A DNA stretch of 64,000 bases from Brevibacterium sp. S111 (GCF_004745075.1 NZ_RHFH01000002.1:1-64000); one strand, 5' to 3'. Numbered from the stretch's first letter, positions 7,901 through 17,080 are shown. Notes: generated from the sequence alone by a model not told the origin. Translations and numbers: made by a program.

Positions 7901-9691
7901 ATGACTCCTCCACCCGGTTCATTCGATCCCTCTCACGCTGACGAGCCCGAGCTTCTCGACCTGCTCGAGGAGGCCTCCCACAGCGAGAGTCCGGTCATGC
8001 TGCTCGACATCGCCAGCACCATGCTGGCCGCCTTCGGCCCGGACGACGACGATGACGAGGAGGCAGAAGAGCTGCCCCCGATTTCGGAGCTCGCCCTGCA
8101 GATGCTCGAGGCAACACCCGAAGAGACCGAACCGCTGGTGAGGATCTGGGCGCAGATGCTCGACGATATGCTCTTCGGCCGTCGGATCGCCAAAATGCTC
8201 CCGACCCCGAACACCAAACGCCTGCCGGAATGGATCCGCCGCGCCGATGAGATCAGGCCCTTCCGCGCCGCTGCCCTCGTGTCGCCGGTGAAGATCGAAG
8301 AGACGATCCTGCTCGAAATCTCCACGGCCGGCCGATCAGCCACTCTGGCTGTCGCCGTGGATCGCACCGGCTCACCCTATCTCGAAGACGCCTACCTCGC
8401 CGCTGGACCTCTGTCGAGTCTTGTCGAGTTCAGCCGCACCGACCTTCCGGCACCCGTCGACGTCGTCACCCTCAGCCTGCCCGATGCCGCCGCCAGGCTG
8501 AGTGAGGCCCTGGAGATGAGCACCCACATGCTTCCACCGATTGAGACCGAAAGCTGGCCGGGCACCCGACCGCTGCTCGAATGGATGCTGCGGAAGCTTC
8601 CCGACAGCGGCACCGGTTACGAGATCAGAATGTGGGAACCGGAGGAGATCGATGAACTCGTCAAGGACTTCCGCGCCTCACGCTTCGCTGAAGAACTGAC
8701 CGAAGAGGAGATCGAGCACGCCCACCTGCTCTTCGACTTCCAATGCAACTACGGCAACAATGATCCGCTGAGGTGGTCAGGCACTTTCGTCGAGCGTCTC
8801 ATGTGCGACCTCTACCCGCGCAAAGTGATGGCGCCCGAGGACAATCTGCTCACCATGCCGAGCGCCCTGGCCGCGCTCGTCCGCTATGCCAACGATCGCA
8901 GCGGAGTCGATCGCTCTTTCACGGACAATGCTCTTGCCGCGATCGAGGACAACCGAGAGGAATACACGGCCCGAGTCCGCGGGGACCACCTCGGCGGCGA
9001 AAGCACGATGGACCTCTTCACACGGCTCCTCACCGGCAGAGACAACGACGACTCAATCTTCTCCTCGGACTTCGACGACGTGATCGCAGACGAGTCCTTC
9101 CTCAGCGATCACGCTTCGAAGCTGGCCGAGATCTTCGTCGGCAGCGGAGCCGAAGCGGTCGGCGGCATCGAGGCTCTGAAGGCACTGACCGAGGAGCCGC
9201 TGCCCGCCGAAGGCCTCGACACTGGCGGCGTGGCCGAAGACGTTGTCGACCGCCTCAACTCGTTGGTGCCGGAGATCTGGCGGATCGCGGACGAGGTGTT
9301 CGACGAGCCGGAGCTCGCGACGGCCGCACTGCGGTTCCTCACAACGATCGGACGAGGCGACCCCGCGATCTTCCGCCGTCGCATCGCCGACCGGAGTCTG
9401 CTCGCGGCACTGTTCTGGATCGTCGGGAAGGACAACAACCTCTTCTCGAGCCAATGGGGCAGCGAGAGCGACATGACGATTGGAGAGCTGCAGCGCCACC
9501 TCGGCGTCTCGACCTCGCCGAAGGCGCATGCCGAGAAGATGTTGCGCGCCGCCGGTTTCGAGCTCGATGAACCCCAAGTCGTCCTCGGCGACCCGAGATA
9601 CCTCATCTCGCGGAGGCGGCAGCGCATCGTCGCCGACCGCGACACGTACTGGGACGATCTTCCCGAGGACTGGGAAGACTGGGCAGACTGA
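7901..9691 (+). CDS. Large acidic protein of unknown function
   Basis: 596 residues from the ATG at 7901; the upstream in-frame extension is low-quality sequence. I recognise no family. It is strongly acidic, with runs of Asp/Glu near 45-55 and an acidic, Trp-rich C-terminus (YWDDLPEDWEDW). No signal peptide, membrane segment or nucleotide-binding loop is visible, so it is probably cytosolic. Much of it appears alpha-helical with regularly spaced Leu/Ile, and the middle (about 220-330) has well-ordered hydrophobic and aromatic positions. It stands alone between a divergent CoA-transferase and a convergent hydrolase, so context gives no function. Codon use matches the rest of the window. Confidence 0.75.
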   Translation: MTPPPGSFDPSHADEPELLDLLEEASHSESPVMLLDIASTMLAAFGPDDDDDEEAEELPPISELALQMLEATPEETEPLVRIWAQMLDDMLFGRRIAKMLPTPNTKRLPEWIRRADEIRPFRAAALVSPVKIEETILLEISTAGRSATLAVAVDRTGSPYLEDAYLAAGPLSSLVEFSRTDLPAPVDVVTLSLPDAAARLSEALEMSTHMLPPIETESWPGTRPLLEWMLRKLPDSGTGYEIRMWEPEEIDELVKDFRASRFAEELTEEEIEHAHLLFDFQCNYGNNDPLRWSGTFVERLMCDLYPRKVMAPEDNLLTMPSALAALVRYANDRSGVDRSFTDNALAAIEDNREEYTARVRGDHLGGESTMDLFTRLLTGRDNDDSIFSSDFDDVIADESFLSDHASKLAEIFVGSGAEAVGGIEALKALTEEPLPAEGLDTGGVAEDVVDRLNSLVPEIWRIADEVFDEPELATAALRFLTTIGRGDPAIFRRRIADRSLLAALFWIVGKDNNLFSSQWGSESDMTIGELQRHLGVSTSPKAHAEKMLRAAGFELDEPQVVLGDPRYLISRRRQRIVADRDTYWDDLPEDWEDWAD

Positions 9692-9694
9692 GGC

Positions 9695-10546
9695 TCAGCC
9701 CGTGACGGTCACGACCTGACGGTGCCGACCGAGACCTTCGAGCTCAAGCTCGACCGTGTCTCCATCGGCCAGGAACGGGTACTGTCCGGACATCGCCACG
9801 CCCTGCGGAGTGCCGGTGAGGATGAGGTCACCGGGCTCGAAGACCATCGCCTGGCTGAGCTGGAAGATGATCTCGCCGACGGAGAAGATGAGGTCGGCAG
9901 TCGTCGAATCCTGCCGACTTTCGCCGTTGACCCAGCTGCGCAGTCGCAGGGCACTGGGATCCACCTCGGCGGCGGGGCGGATCCACGGTCCGAGCGGGGT
10001 GAACCCGGGCAGATTCTTCCCCTTCGACCACTGGCCGCCGGATTCCTCGATCTGCAGGCGACGCTCGGACAGATCGTTGGCGAGCACGTAGCCGGCCACG
10101 TGGGAATAGGCCTCCTCCGCCGAGGCGACCCGGAAGGCCCGGGAACCGATGACGACTCCCAGCTCGACCTCCCAGTCGGCCTTCGTCGCATAGGGCGGCA
10201 GCTCGATCGGGTCGGTGGGTCCGGCGATGGTCGAGGGCATCTTGAAGAAGACGACGGGGCGCTCCGGCGGTTCGGCACCGGCTTCGCGAGCGTGTGCGGC
10301 ATAGTTCATCCCCACGCACACGATGGACGACGGCCTGGTCAGAGGTGGGCCGATGCGCATCTCCTCGGCGCCGGCCAAAGGTGCGATTTCACCGGCGTCG
10401 AGCGCAGCGCGGACGCGTTCGATGCCGTCGGAGGCGAAGAAGTTCGAGTCGATGTCGTCAGTCAGCGGGCGGAGGTCGAAGCAGACTCCATCGCTGCCGA
10501 CCACCGGAATCTCGTGGCCGATCGGTCCCAGGCGCAGCAGTTCCAT
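9695..10546 (-). CDS. Fumarylacetoacetate hydrolase family protein
   Basis: 283 residues, typical for the FAH superfamily of metal-dependent C-C hydrolases, isomerases and decarboxylases acting on 2-oxo acids and acylpyruvates. Signatures are VGMNYAAHA at 78-86, DWEVELGVVIG at 124-134 with two metal-binding glutamates, ANDLS near 157 with a metal-binding aspartate, and TGTPQGV at 244-250. The start ATG at 10546 follows GAGAGGA. It is convergent with the gene ending at 9691, 3 bp away. Candidate substrates include acylpyruvates and 2-hydroxyhepta-2,4-diene-1,7-dioate; none can be chosen from sequence. Confidence 0.85.
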   Translation of the reverse strand: MELLRLGPIGHEIPVVGSDGVCFDLRPLTDDIDSNFFASDGIERVRAALDAGEIAPLAGAEEMRIGPPLTRPSSIVCVGMNYAAHAREAGAEPPERPVVFFKMPSTIAGPTDPIELPPYATKADWEVELGVVIGSRAFRVASAEEAYSHVAGYVLANDLSERRLQIEESGGQWSKGKNLPGFTPLGPWIRPAAEVDPSALRLRSWVNGESRQDSTTADLIFSVGEIIFQLSQAMVFEPGDLILTGTPQGVAMSGQYPFLADGDTVELELEGLGRHRQVVTVTG

Positions 10547-10676
10547 GCGGTTCCTCTCTACTCTGTGTCGGCCACGTCATTGTGACCTGCGGCCACGCTA
10601 ACGAAACCGGACGCGCTACATTGGAACCGTTCAAGTATTGGACACCCTCGGCGCCGTGCCGCTGCGAATGCAGCCC

Positions 10677-11594
10677 TCAGACGGTCTGCTGGCGGATGTA
10701 GTCGGCCTTCGCGCGGCGGGGCACGACGACGATCGGCACCGGGGAGTTCTGCAGGATCCGCATCGCATGGCTGCCCAAAGACACCCGTTTGAGCGCGCCC
10801 AGCCCGGACGACCCGAGCATCATCAGCTCCGGATGCTTCCACTCGACGGCGGTCAGCGCCGCAGCCCAATCCCGGCCAGTGCCCACAACGACATCGGTCT
10901 CACCAGGCTTGATGTGCAGCTGATCGATCGAACACAGGATCCTGTCGGTGTCGCGCCGGACGACCTTCGTCCACTCGTCGACGACACTCGACTCCATATC
11001 GAAGCCGACCCCGGCGGTCGCGACCACCCGCGAGCGCGGAGCGAAGGAGGCGATGCGGAAAGGCACATCCGACTGCGCGGAGACCATCGCGGCACCGAGG
11101 ATGAGATTCGCCGAGGTGGTCGACCCGGAATACGCGGCCGTGATCCGCTCCAGCCGCGCCCCCTCCGGGGCACGGAAGTCCGCCGGAGCCAGCGCCACCG
11201 GCAGTCGGGCACTGTGGAGCAGCCCATTCGACACCGAGCCGAGACCGATCCGGCCGGGCTCACCGTCGGCGGAGGGGCCGATGACGAGCCGGTACGCATC
11301 GGCCGTCTCACACATCTCGAGCAGACCACGCCGGGATGACCGCGCGGTGTGGAGGACGACCTCGGACTCGATGTCGCCGGGAATGAGCGCTCGCGCCTCG
11401 TCGAGGGCCGCCTCGGCGATCTTGCGGTATTTCTTCTCGTACTGTCCCTCGAAGTGCACGGGCGCCATCGGGAAGGCGGCGGAGTTGATCGCGGTTGCAA
11501 CGATCCGGTGACCGTAGGTGCGGGCGAGGACGATGCCGAGCTCGACCGCCGCGCGATTGTCCTGACCTGGGGCGATGCCGACAACGATGCTCAT
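10677..11594 (-). CDS. Tandem-domain universal stress protein
   Basis: 305 residues made of two UspA domains (about 1-145 and 150-300). Both start with the beta strand and polar turn typical of the family. The C-terminal domain keeps the ATP-binding pattern GSSGLGALKRVSLGS, followed by SPVPIVVV. It overlaps the end of the upstream permease gene by 4 bp (ATGA), so the two are translated together. Permease-Usp pairs are common, and the Usp part is thought to tune transport to energy state; that role is inference here. There is no signal peptide, so it is cytosolic. Confidence 0.86.
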   Translation of the reverse strand: MSIVVGIAPGQDNRAAVELGIVLARTYGHRIVATAINSAAFPMAPVHFEGQYEKKYRKIAEAALDEARALIPGDIESEVVLHTARSSRRGLLEMCETADAYRLVIGPSADGEPGRIGLGSVSNGLLHSARLPVALAPADFRAPEGARLERITAAYSGSTTSANLILGAAMVSAQSDVPFRIASFAPRSRVVATAGVGFDMESSVVDEWTKVVRRDTDRILCSIDQLHIKPGETDVVVGTGRDWAAALTAVEWKHPELMMLGSSGLGALKRVSLGSHAMRILQNSPVPIVVVPRRAKADYIRQQTV

Positions 11595-13039
11595 TTGTCT
11601 CCTCCTGCGGAGTCAGAGGTGGCGGGTCCCGCCTCGGCGAGCTGACGACCGAGGACGGAGGATTTGCGGCCGAAGATGAGGTAGAGGCAGAGGATGAGTC
11701 CGGTCCAGATGACGAAGACGACGATGGTGATCAGCTGCAGGCTCGAGATGATCCAGAAGCAGCCGATGATCGAGAGCACCGGCAGCACTGGATAGAACGG
11801 GACCTTGAAACCGCGTTCGAGGTTGGGTTCGCGCACGCGGAGGATGATCACGGCCAGGGACACGACGACGAAGGCGACGAGGGTGCCGATCGAGGTCATC
11901 TCAGCAAGGAAGTTGAGCGGGATGAACCCGGCGAGGATCGCGATGACGACGGTGACGACGATCGTGCCCTTGACCGGGGTGAGGGTGCGGGGATTGACCT
12001 CACGGAAGAGCTTGGGCATCATGCCGTCGCCGGCCATCGTGAACAGGATCCGCGATTGGCCGTAGATCGACACGAGAGTGACGGAGAAGATCGAGATCAC
12101 TGCACCGGCGGCGACGACGGTGCCCGGCCATTGGGAACCGACGATGCCCTCGAGGATGGCCGACAGGCCTGCCGTCTGGCCCTCGAACTTCTCCCACGGC
12201 TGGGCGGAGAGGGCGGCGACGGCGACGAGGACGTAGACGCTGGTGACGATGATGAGAGCGGAGATGAGGGCCCGGGGCATCGTCTTCTTCGGGTTCTTCG
12301 TCTCATCTCCGGCCGTGGCGACGGCGTCCATGCCGACGTAGCTGAAGAAGATCAGTCCGGACCCGGCGACGACCCCGGAGATGCCGAAGGGAGCGAAGTC
12401 GGAGAAGTTGTCAGTGTTCCAACCGGTGACGCCGACGCAGACGAAGAAGATGAGGACGCCGATCTTCAGGCACACCATGATCGCGTTGACGACGATGGAT
12501 TCGCCGGTGCCGCGGACCAGCAGGAAGCAGCACATCGCGAGCAGGAGGATCGCCGGGAGGTTGACGATGCCGCCCTCCTCGGGCGCGTAGGCCAGAGCGT
12601 GCGGGATCTGGAAGCCGAAGAGATTGAACAGCAGCTGGTTGACGTACTGCGACCAGCCGACGGCGACGGCGGCTCCGGCGACGCCGTATTCGAGGAGCAG
12701 ACAGGCGGCCACGCCCATCGCCGGCAGTTCGCCCAGCGTCGCATAGGCATAGGAGTAGGAGGATCCGGAGACGGGAACGGACCCGGCGAGCTCGGCGTAG
12801 CAGATGACGGCGAGGCCGGCGACGACTCCGGCGATGACGAACGACCAGATCACGGCCGGCCCCGCCACGGGCACGGATTCGGAGAGGATGAAGAAGATGC
12901 CGGTGCCGATCGTCGAGCCGACGCCGACCATCGTCAGTGAGAACAGTCCGATCGTGCGCTTGAGGTCGGTCTCGACATCTTCCTTCTGCCGAGGCACCGG
13001 TTTGATCCGAAACAGCTGCTGTCGCAGGGTGGGCATCAT
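11591..13039 (-). CDS. APC-superfamily amino acid permease
   Basis: 482 residues with about 12 hydrophobic segments. The first helix carries the substrate-binding GVGSTIGTGIFF motif of the APC superfamily. The overall pattern, with FFSYVGMDAVATAGDETKNP after helix 5, is that of cationic-amino-acid-type (CAT/YfnA) permeases, which import amino acids by proton symport. Two adjacent ATG codons (13039 and 13036) are possible starts after GGAGAAG. The C-terminal tail carries the CGCCGAGGCGG word. It forms an operon with the universal stress protein that overlaps its end. Specificity is unknown. Confidence 0.85.
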   Translation of the reverse strand: MMPTLRQQLFRIKPVPRQKEDVETDLKRTIGLFSLTMVGVGSTIGTGIFFILSESVPVAGPAVIWSFVIAGVVAGLAVICYAELAGSVPVSGSSYSYAYATLGELPAMGVAACLLLEYGVAGAAVAVGWSQYVNQLLFNLFGFQIPHALAYAPEEGGIVNLPAILLLAMCCFLLVRGTGESIVVNAIMVCLKIGVLIFFVCVGVTGWNTDNFSDFAPFGISGVVAGSGLIFFSYVGMDAVATAGDETKNPKKTMPRALISALIIVTSVYVLVAVAALSAQPWEKFEGQTAGLSAILEGIVGSQWPGTVVAAGAVISIFSVTLVSIYGQSRILFTMAGDGMMPKLFREVNPRTLTPVKGTIVVTVVIAILAGFIPLNFLAEMTSIGTLVAFVVVSLAVIILRVREPNLERGFKVPFYPVLPVLSIIGCFWIISSLQLITIVVFVIWTGLILCLYLIFGRKSSVLGRQLAEAGPATSDSAGGDK

Positions 13040-13360
13040 CTTCTCCAGACATCCTTGTCAGTACGACCGCCGACGAACCCGGCCGCACATCCGGCAGATG
13101 CGTTTCCGGCTCGCCGCTATTGTGACAATACGACAGACTTCGCCGGAAGGTTCAATACCCGCGGGAAATCTTCGGTACGAAATCAGTCGACGACCACCGA
13201 GGCGGCCCCACCGTTGACTGCATCAGTCCAGGTGACAGCGGGAACCCGCGGCAACCGATTCCTTATTCAATGAAACGGTTGAATACTGTGCCGGACGGCG
13301 GTACCCTTAAATCAACCACTTGGTTGAATACTGATTTCGACGTCGATGCACGGGGGTTCC
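13040..13360. other. 321-bp divergent intergenic region with several palindromes
   Basis: No gene is seen. It separates the minus-strand permease from the plus-strand ArsR gene. It holds ATTGT-G-ACAAT at 13119-13129, TTCAA-N8-TTGAA at 13266-13283, TCAACCA-CT-TGGTTGA at 13312-13327, and a direct repeat GGTTGAATACTG at 13277 and 13322. Confidence 0.7.
13266..13333 (+). promoter_or_regulatory. Candidate ArsR operators
   Basis: Two TTGAA-centred inverted repeats (13266-13283 and 13312-13327) and the 12-bp direct repeat GGTTGAATACTG, 45 bp apart, lie 28-95 bp before the ArsR start. ArsR proteins usually repress their own operon from such sites; binding here is inferred. Confidence 0.5.
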
Positions 13361-13771
13361 ATGGCCGATCAGCTGTCCAAGATCTTTGCAGCGCTGGCCG
13401 ACCCGACTCGGCGGGACATGGTGGCACGGCTCAGTGTTGCGAACGCGACGGTGAATGAGCTCGCCGAACCCTACGACATGAGCGTGCAGGCCGTGTCGAA
13501 ACATCTCAAGGTGCTCGAGGACTCCGGACTGGTCTCCCGCACCCGTGAAGCCCAGCGCAGACCGGTCCACCTCGAAGACAACGTGTTCGATCTGATGACG
13601 AAGTGGATCGAAAGATACCGCCAGCAGGCAGAAGACCGCTATCAACGTCTCGATGCCGTCCTCGCACAGATGGACGCGGACGAGGCAACGCGCGACTCGG
13701 ATGCGAGCGCCGCCTCGGCGAAGCGGTCCGAGGACACTTCATCCCACGGAAAATCACGCAAAGGAGCATGA
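13361..13771 (+). CDS. ArsR-family winged-helix regulator
   Basis: 136 residues from the ATG at 13361, which follows a GGGGG-rich site; an in-frame ATG at 13346 is a possible alternative. Residues 3-95 form the ArsR winged helix: FAALADPTRRDMVARL, then the recognition helix MSVQAVSKHLKVLEDSGLV. No metal-binding cysteine cluster is present. The last 30 residues are an Ala/Ser/Asp-rich tail. It is followed after 1 bp by an SRPBCC gene. This ArsR-SRPBCC pairing is widespread, and the regulator is expected to control the pair. Confidence 0.88.
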   Translation: MADQLSKIFAALADPTRRDMVARLSVANATVNELAEPYDMSVQAVSKHLKVLEDSGLVSRTREAQRRPVHLEDNVFDLMTKWIERYRQQAEDRYQRLDAVLAQMDADEATRDSDASAASAKRSEDTSSHGKSRKGA

Positions 13772-13772
13772 C

Positions 13773-14273
13773 ATGACGACCACCAGCGACACCGCAGCCG
13801 ACTATTCGACGCTCAAGCTCGACGTCCCCGAGGGGGTGCAGACCGTGTCGATCACCCGCGATTTCGCGGCCACCCCGGATCAGGTGTTCCGGGCCCATAT
13901 CGACCCCGAGCTCTTCGTCCAGTGGTGCGGGCCGGACACGATCACGAACACGATCCGCGAATGGAATCCTCGTACGGGCGGAAACTGGAGCTACGTGTCG
14001 ACCGATGATCGCGGCGAGTACGCGTTCTTCGGCTCGTTCCACGAGGTGCGGGAGAACGAACGCATCGTCCAGACCTTCACCTTCGAAGGCTTCCCGGATG
14101 CGGTCAACCTCGAGATCCTCACTCTGACCGACCTCGGCGACGAGCGGACGCGACTGACCGCGACGTCGGTCTTCGATTCACTCGAGTCCCGTGACGGCAT
14201 GGTCGCCTCGGGCATGGAGCACGGCATTGTCGAGGGCTACAACAAGCTCGACAGGCTTCTTGGCGAATCCTGA
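13773..14273 (+). CDS. SRPBCC (AHSA1-like) domain protein
   Basis: 166 residues from the ATG at 13773, just after AAGGAG and 1 bp past the ArsR stop. It matches the START/AHSA1 branch of the SRPBCC fold, a hydrophobic ligand pocket: VSITRDFAATPDQVFRAHID at the first strand and helix, WCGPD, GGNWSYVSTDDRGEYAFFG, and the final helix with GMEHGIVEGYNKLDRLL. Its biochemical role is not established in this family. It likely acts with the cotranscribed ArsR regulator and ends at a strong bidirectional terminator. Confidence 0.86.
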   Translation: MTTTSDTAADYSTLKLDVPEGVQTVSITRDFAATPDQVFRAHIDPELFVQWCGPDTITNTIREWNPRTGGNWSYVSTDDRGEYAFFGSFHEVRENERIVQTFTFEGFPDAVNLEILTLTDLGDERTRLTATSVFDSLESRDGMVASGMEHGIVEGYNKLDRLLGES

Positions 14274-14283
14274 CCCAATTGCC

Positions 14284-14335
14284 ACCTGACGGCGGCGCAG
14301 CAACCTCGCGCGAAGTTGCTGCGCCGCCGTCAGGT
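14284..14335. terminator. Bidirectional terminator, 21-bp perfect stem
   Basis: Positions 14284-14304 pair with 14315-14335 around a 10-nt loop. It sits between the convergent SRPBCC and GntR genes and overlaps the last codons of the GntR gene (stop at 14330-14332). The stem is very GC-rich. Confidence 0.8.
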
Positions 14336-15049
14336 AGCGCTGGGGAGTTCGGACATCATGGCGAAGTAGGAATCCCGACTGCGGCGGACGTGGCGTGCCA
14401 TGACCTCGGCCGCCTTCTCCTCCTGGCCGGCGTCGATGGCCGCGATGATCTCCCGGTGTTCGGGCCAGGCCTGAGGCCCTCGGCGCATGAGGTTGAGAGA
14501 ATACAGCCACTCGATCTTGCCCGAGATCTGACGCAGAAGGCTGATGAGGGACAGACTGCCGCTGAGGCCCGCGACGGCGAAGTGGAACCGCGTATTCAGT
14601 GCGGCGAGGTCGTCAAAGCGCTGTTGCCGGATGACGATATCGCCGGTTGCGAGGATCTCATCGATCTCCTCACGCAGCCGCTGCCACTGGTTGTCCGGCG
14701 CGTCCTCGGCTCCGAGTTCGGCCACTCGTCTCGCCGCACGCTTGGCGGTCGCAGCCTCGAGCACGATGCGGATCTCGAACAGGTCGTCGGCGTCCTCGAC
14801 CGGTGAGGGCGCGACCATCGAACCGCTGTAGGCGCGGGATTCGACGAGCCCCTCGGCCTCCAACGCGCGCAGCGCCTCCCGGATCGGGATCCGCGAGACC
14901 GCGTATTGCTTGGCCAACGCCACTTCCCGAAGTTTGGCACCGGGAGAGTGCACTCCCCTGATGATGTCGCTGCGGATCTGCGCCCCGACGGCAAGACTGC
15001 TCGAGACCCCGGAGGCATCCGCACGACTGTGACTCGTATCCTCAGCCAT
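14330..15049 (-). CDS. GntR-family regulator, FCD type
   Basis: 239 residues. The N-terminal winged helix (about 20-85) has IRSDIIRGVHSPGAKLREVALA and the recognition segment VSRIPIREALRALEAEGLV. An FCD ligand domain follows (about 95-225), with the metal-binding histidines in ALNTRFHFAVA and RHVRRSRD. Such proteins respond to carboxylic acids and control nearby catabolic genes. It sits next to the gamma-glutamyltransferase gene on the same strand. A TTTTGTATACAAAA palindrome of the kind bound by this family lies in that gene's promoter region (17050-17063), making it a plausible target. Confidence 0.86.
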   Translation of the reverse strand: MAEDTSHSRADASGVSSSLAVGAQIRSDIIRGVHSPGAKLREVALAKQYAVSRIPIREALRALEAEGLVESRAYSGSMVAPSPVEDADDLFEIRIVLEAATAKRAARRVAELGAEDAPDNQWQRLREEIDEILATGDIVIRQQRFDDLAALNTRFHFAVAGLSGSLSLISLLRQISGKIEWLYSLNLMRRGPQAWPEHREIIAAIDAGQEEKAAEVMARHVRRSRDSYFAMMSELPSAT

Positions 15050-15156
15050 CGACTCTGCCCCATTCCGCGGTACTCATCGCTCTGTCCTTCTGCAGTCCAA
15101 CACATCACCATCGTCTCAGGCCCGCGGCAGCTGCAGGACCTCACCTCGCGGCCGCC

Positions 15157-16962
15157 CTATCTGCCCGCCGCGTATCCCTGTGCGCCACGCGGATTCGCTC
15201 CAGCAGTGATTCGTCCGGTCCCGGGATCGCGGGTCACGCAGGACAGCCGCCCCAACTCCCAGTCCCCCGCCCGTGTCACAACGTGTCCACGGGCGATCAA
15301 CCCGTTGATGACATCCTCGCCGAGGCGGTCCTCGACCACGGCGCCACCCGGGACCCAGGTGCGCGGCCAGAATGAGGCCGCCAACGATGTGGTGTGCAGG
15401 GCCGGTGCGTCAATGGCCTGCTGCGCTTCGTAGCCGCCGACGAGCAGACGCAGGATCAGGAGAAGCTGCCACTGTTCCTGCTGGTCGCCGCCCGGAGATC
15501 CGAGTGCGATGACAGGATCGCCGTCCTTCGAGATCAGCGTCGGGGTCAGAGTCGTCCGCGGGCGCTTGCCGGGCGCCAGCGCCGATGGCGCCTTCTCATC
15601 GAGCCACGTCATCTGCAGACGGGTTCCGAGGCAGAATCCGAGCTGCGGGATGGTCGGTGAGGACTGCAGCCAGCCGCCCGACGGTGTCGCCGAGATCATG
15701 TTGCCCCATCGGTCGACGACGTCGATGTGGCAGGTGTCTCCGTTGTTCACACCGTTCTTCTGCACCGTGGGCTCACCGATGCCTGCTCTGATGAGCTCTT
15801 CGCGATCGGCGCCTTCGAGGAGGAGCGGAGGCGTGAACGCCGAGCGCTGGCCTGCCCGGGTCTCGCCGGGCCGGAACTCGGGTGATGCGACATCGGTGAT
15901 GAGCCTCCGACGAGATGCGGCGTACTCGTCGCTGAGCAGCCAGTCGAGGTCGACATCGCCGTCGCCGTAATAGGTATCACGGTCAGCCATCGCCAGCTTG
16001 AGCGCTTCGAGGATCGTGTGCGCTCCGAGTTCGTTCGACGGGTCGAGGCGCTCGTCATCGAAGCCGTCGAGGATCTTCAGCGCCTGGAGCAGCACAGGAC
16101 CTTGGCCCCACGCACCGATCTTCGCGATCTCGAATCCCCGGAACTCGATGGTCACCGGCGGTTCGAAGTGGGCATCGAAGCCGGCGATGTCCTCGACCGT
16201 CATGACTCCCGCATGATCGCCGCCCGTCGAATGGCGGTGCGGGGTGACGATGAACTCCGCAATCGCCTCGGCGACGAAGCCGGACTTCCACTCCCGTCGT
16301 GCCGCACGGATCCGCTCTTCCCGCGAATCCGCTGCCTCACCGGCAGCGATGAGTCTGCGCAGCACATCAGCATAGGCGTGATTGCACACCGTTTCGCCGG
16401 CCTCGGGGACCTCTCCTCGGGGCATCCACAGGGCCGCCGATGTCGGCCAGTGCTCGGTGAAGAGTTCGCGGACCTTGGCGATGGTGCCCGCCGCTCGCTC
16501 GAGGATCGGATGACCGTTGTCGGCATAGTCGATCGCGAACTCGAGGGCCTCGGCCAGTTCCCAGGTGCCATGGTGTTCGAGCAGGTTGAGCCAGGAATCG
16601 ACTGCGCCGGGAACTGCTGCCGCAAGCGCACCGGCACCGGGGACCATGTCGAGCCCCTCGCCGCGGTAGTGCTCGATCGTGGCCGCCGCAGGAGCTGGCC
16701 CCTGGCCCATCATGACCTGCGGAGCACCGGGATCCGCGGCGGTCGCGAAGATTCCGGTCATGTCTCCGGCAGGGCCGTTGAGATGCGGTTCGACGACATG
16801 AAGCAGAAAGGCACCCGCCACCGCGGCATCGAACGCGTTCCCACCTCGCTCGAGTACAGCCTGTGACGCGGCGGTGGCGAGCCAATGCGTCGAGGCGGCC
16901 ATGCCGAAGTGACCTTCGAGGGTCGGGCGAGTGGTGAATTCAGCGGGAGGCGTGAATGGCAT
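15157..16962 (-). CDS. Gamma-glutamyltransferase family protein
   Basis: 601 residues from the ATG at 16962, which is preceded by AAGGAT; a longer opening to 17040 is not supported. The large-subunit part has ERGGNAFDAAVAGAF at 38-52 and GPAGD at 63-67. The autocleavage and catalytic threonine is Thr410 in NNGDTCHIDVVD, and SPGGD at 489-493 forms the oxyanion site. PGKRPRTTLTPT at 464-475 is also typical. Family members hydrolyse or transfer gamma-glutamyl groups, for example from glutathione. No signal peptide is seen, so it may be cytosolic, like the CapD/YwrD-type subgroup. It is divergent from the DUF1275 gene. Confidence 0.85.
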   Translation of the reverse strand: MPFTPPAEFTTRPTLEGHFGMAASTHWLATAASQAVLERGGNAFDAAVAGAFLLHVVEPHLNGPAGDMTGIFATAADPGAPQVMMGQGPAPAAATIEHYRGEGLDMVPGAGALAAAVPGAVDSWLNLLEHHGTWELAEALEFAIDYADNGHPILERAAGTIAKVRELFTEHWPTSAALWMPRGEVPEAGETVCNHAYADVLRRLIAAGEAADSREERIRAARREWKSGFVAEAIAEFIVTPHRHSTGGDHAGVMTVEDIAGFDAHFEPPVTIEFRGFEIAKIGAWGQGPVLLQALKILDGFDDERLDPSNELGAHTILEALKLAMADRDTYYGDGDVDLDWLLSDEYAASRRRLITDVASPEFRPGETRAGQRSAFTPPLLLEGADREELIRAGIGEPTVQKNGVNNGDTCHIDVVDRWGNMISATPSGGWLQSSPTIPQLGFCLGTRLQMTWLDEKAPSALAPGKRPRTTLTPTLISKDGDPVIALGSPGGDQQEQWQLLLILRLLVGGYEAQQAIDAPALHTTSLAASFWPRTWVPGGAVVEDRLGEDVINGLIARGHVVTRAGDWELGRLSCVTRDPGTGRITAGANPRGAQGYAAGR

Positions 16963-17049
16963 CGATCGGATCCTTCGGAGAGTTCTCGAGGGCTGGACGG
17001 AACTGCTTGCCCTCTTCATAGTTGCACACAATTGCGGCACTGCTTATCG

Positions 17050-17063
17050 TTTTGTATACAAAA
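17050..17063. promoter_or_regulatory. TTTTGTATACAAAA operator candidate
   Basis: A perfect 14-bp palindrome 18 bp before the DUF1275 start and 88 bp before the gamma-glutamyltransferase start. GTATAC-centred sites flanked by TTG/CAA are typical for FCD-type GntR regulators, and one is encoded at 14330-15049. Binding is inferred. Confidence 0.55.
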
Positions 17064-17080
17064 TGACCGAAAGGGCACCT

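Noticed and set aside
11495..12940. A 481-residue Asp/Gly/Arg-rich plus-strand frame
   Set aside because: It is the antisense of the amino acid permease and universal stress protein. Its repetitive acidic content mirrors membrane-helix codons.
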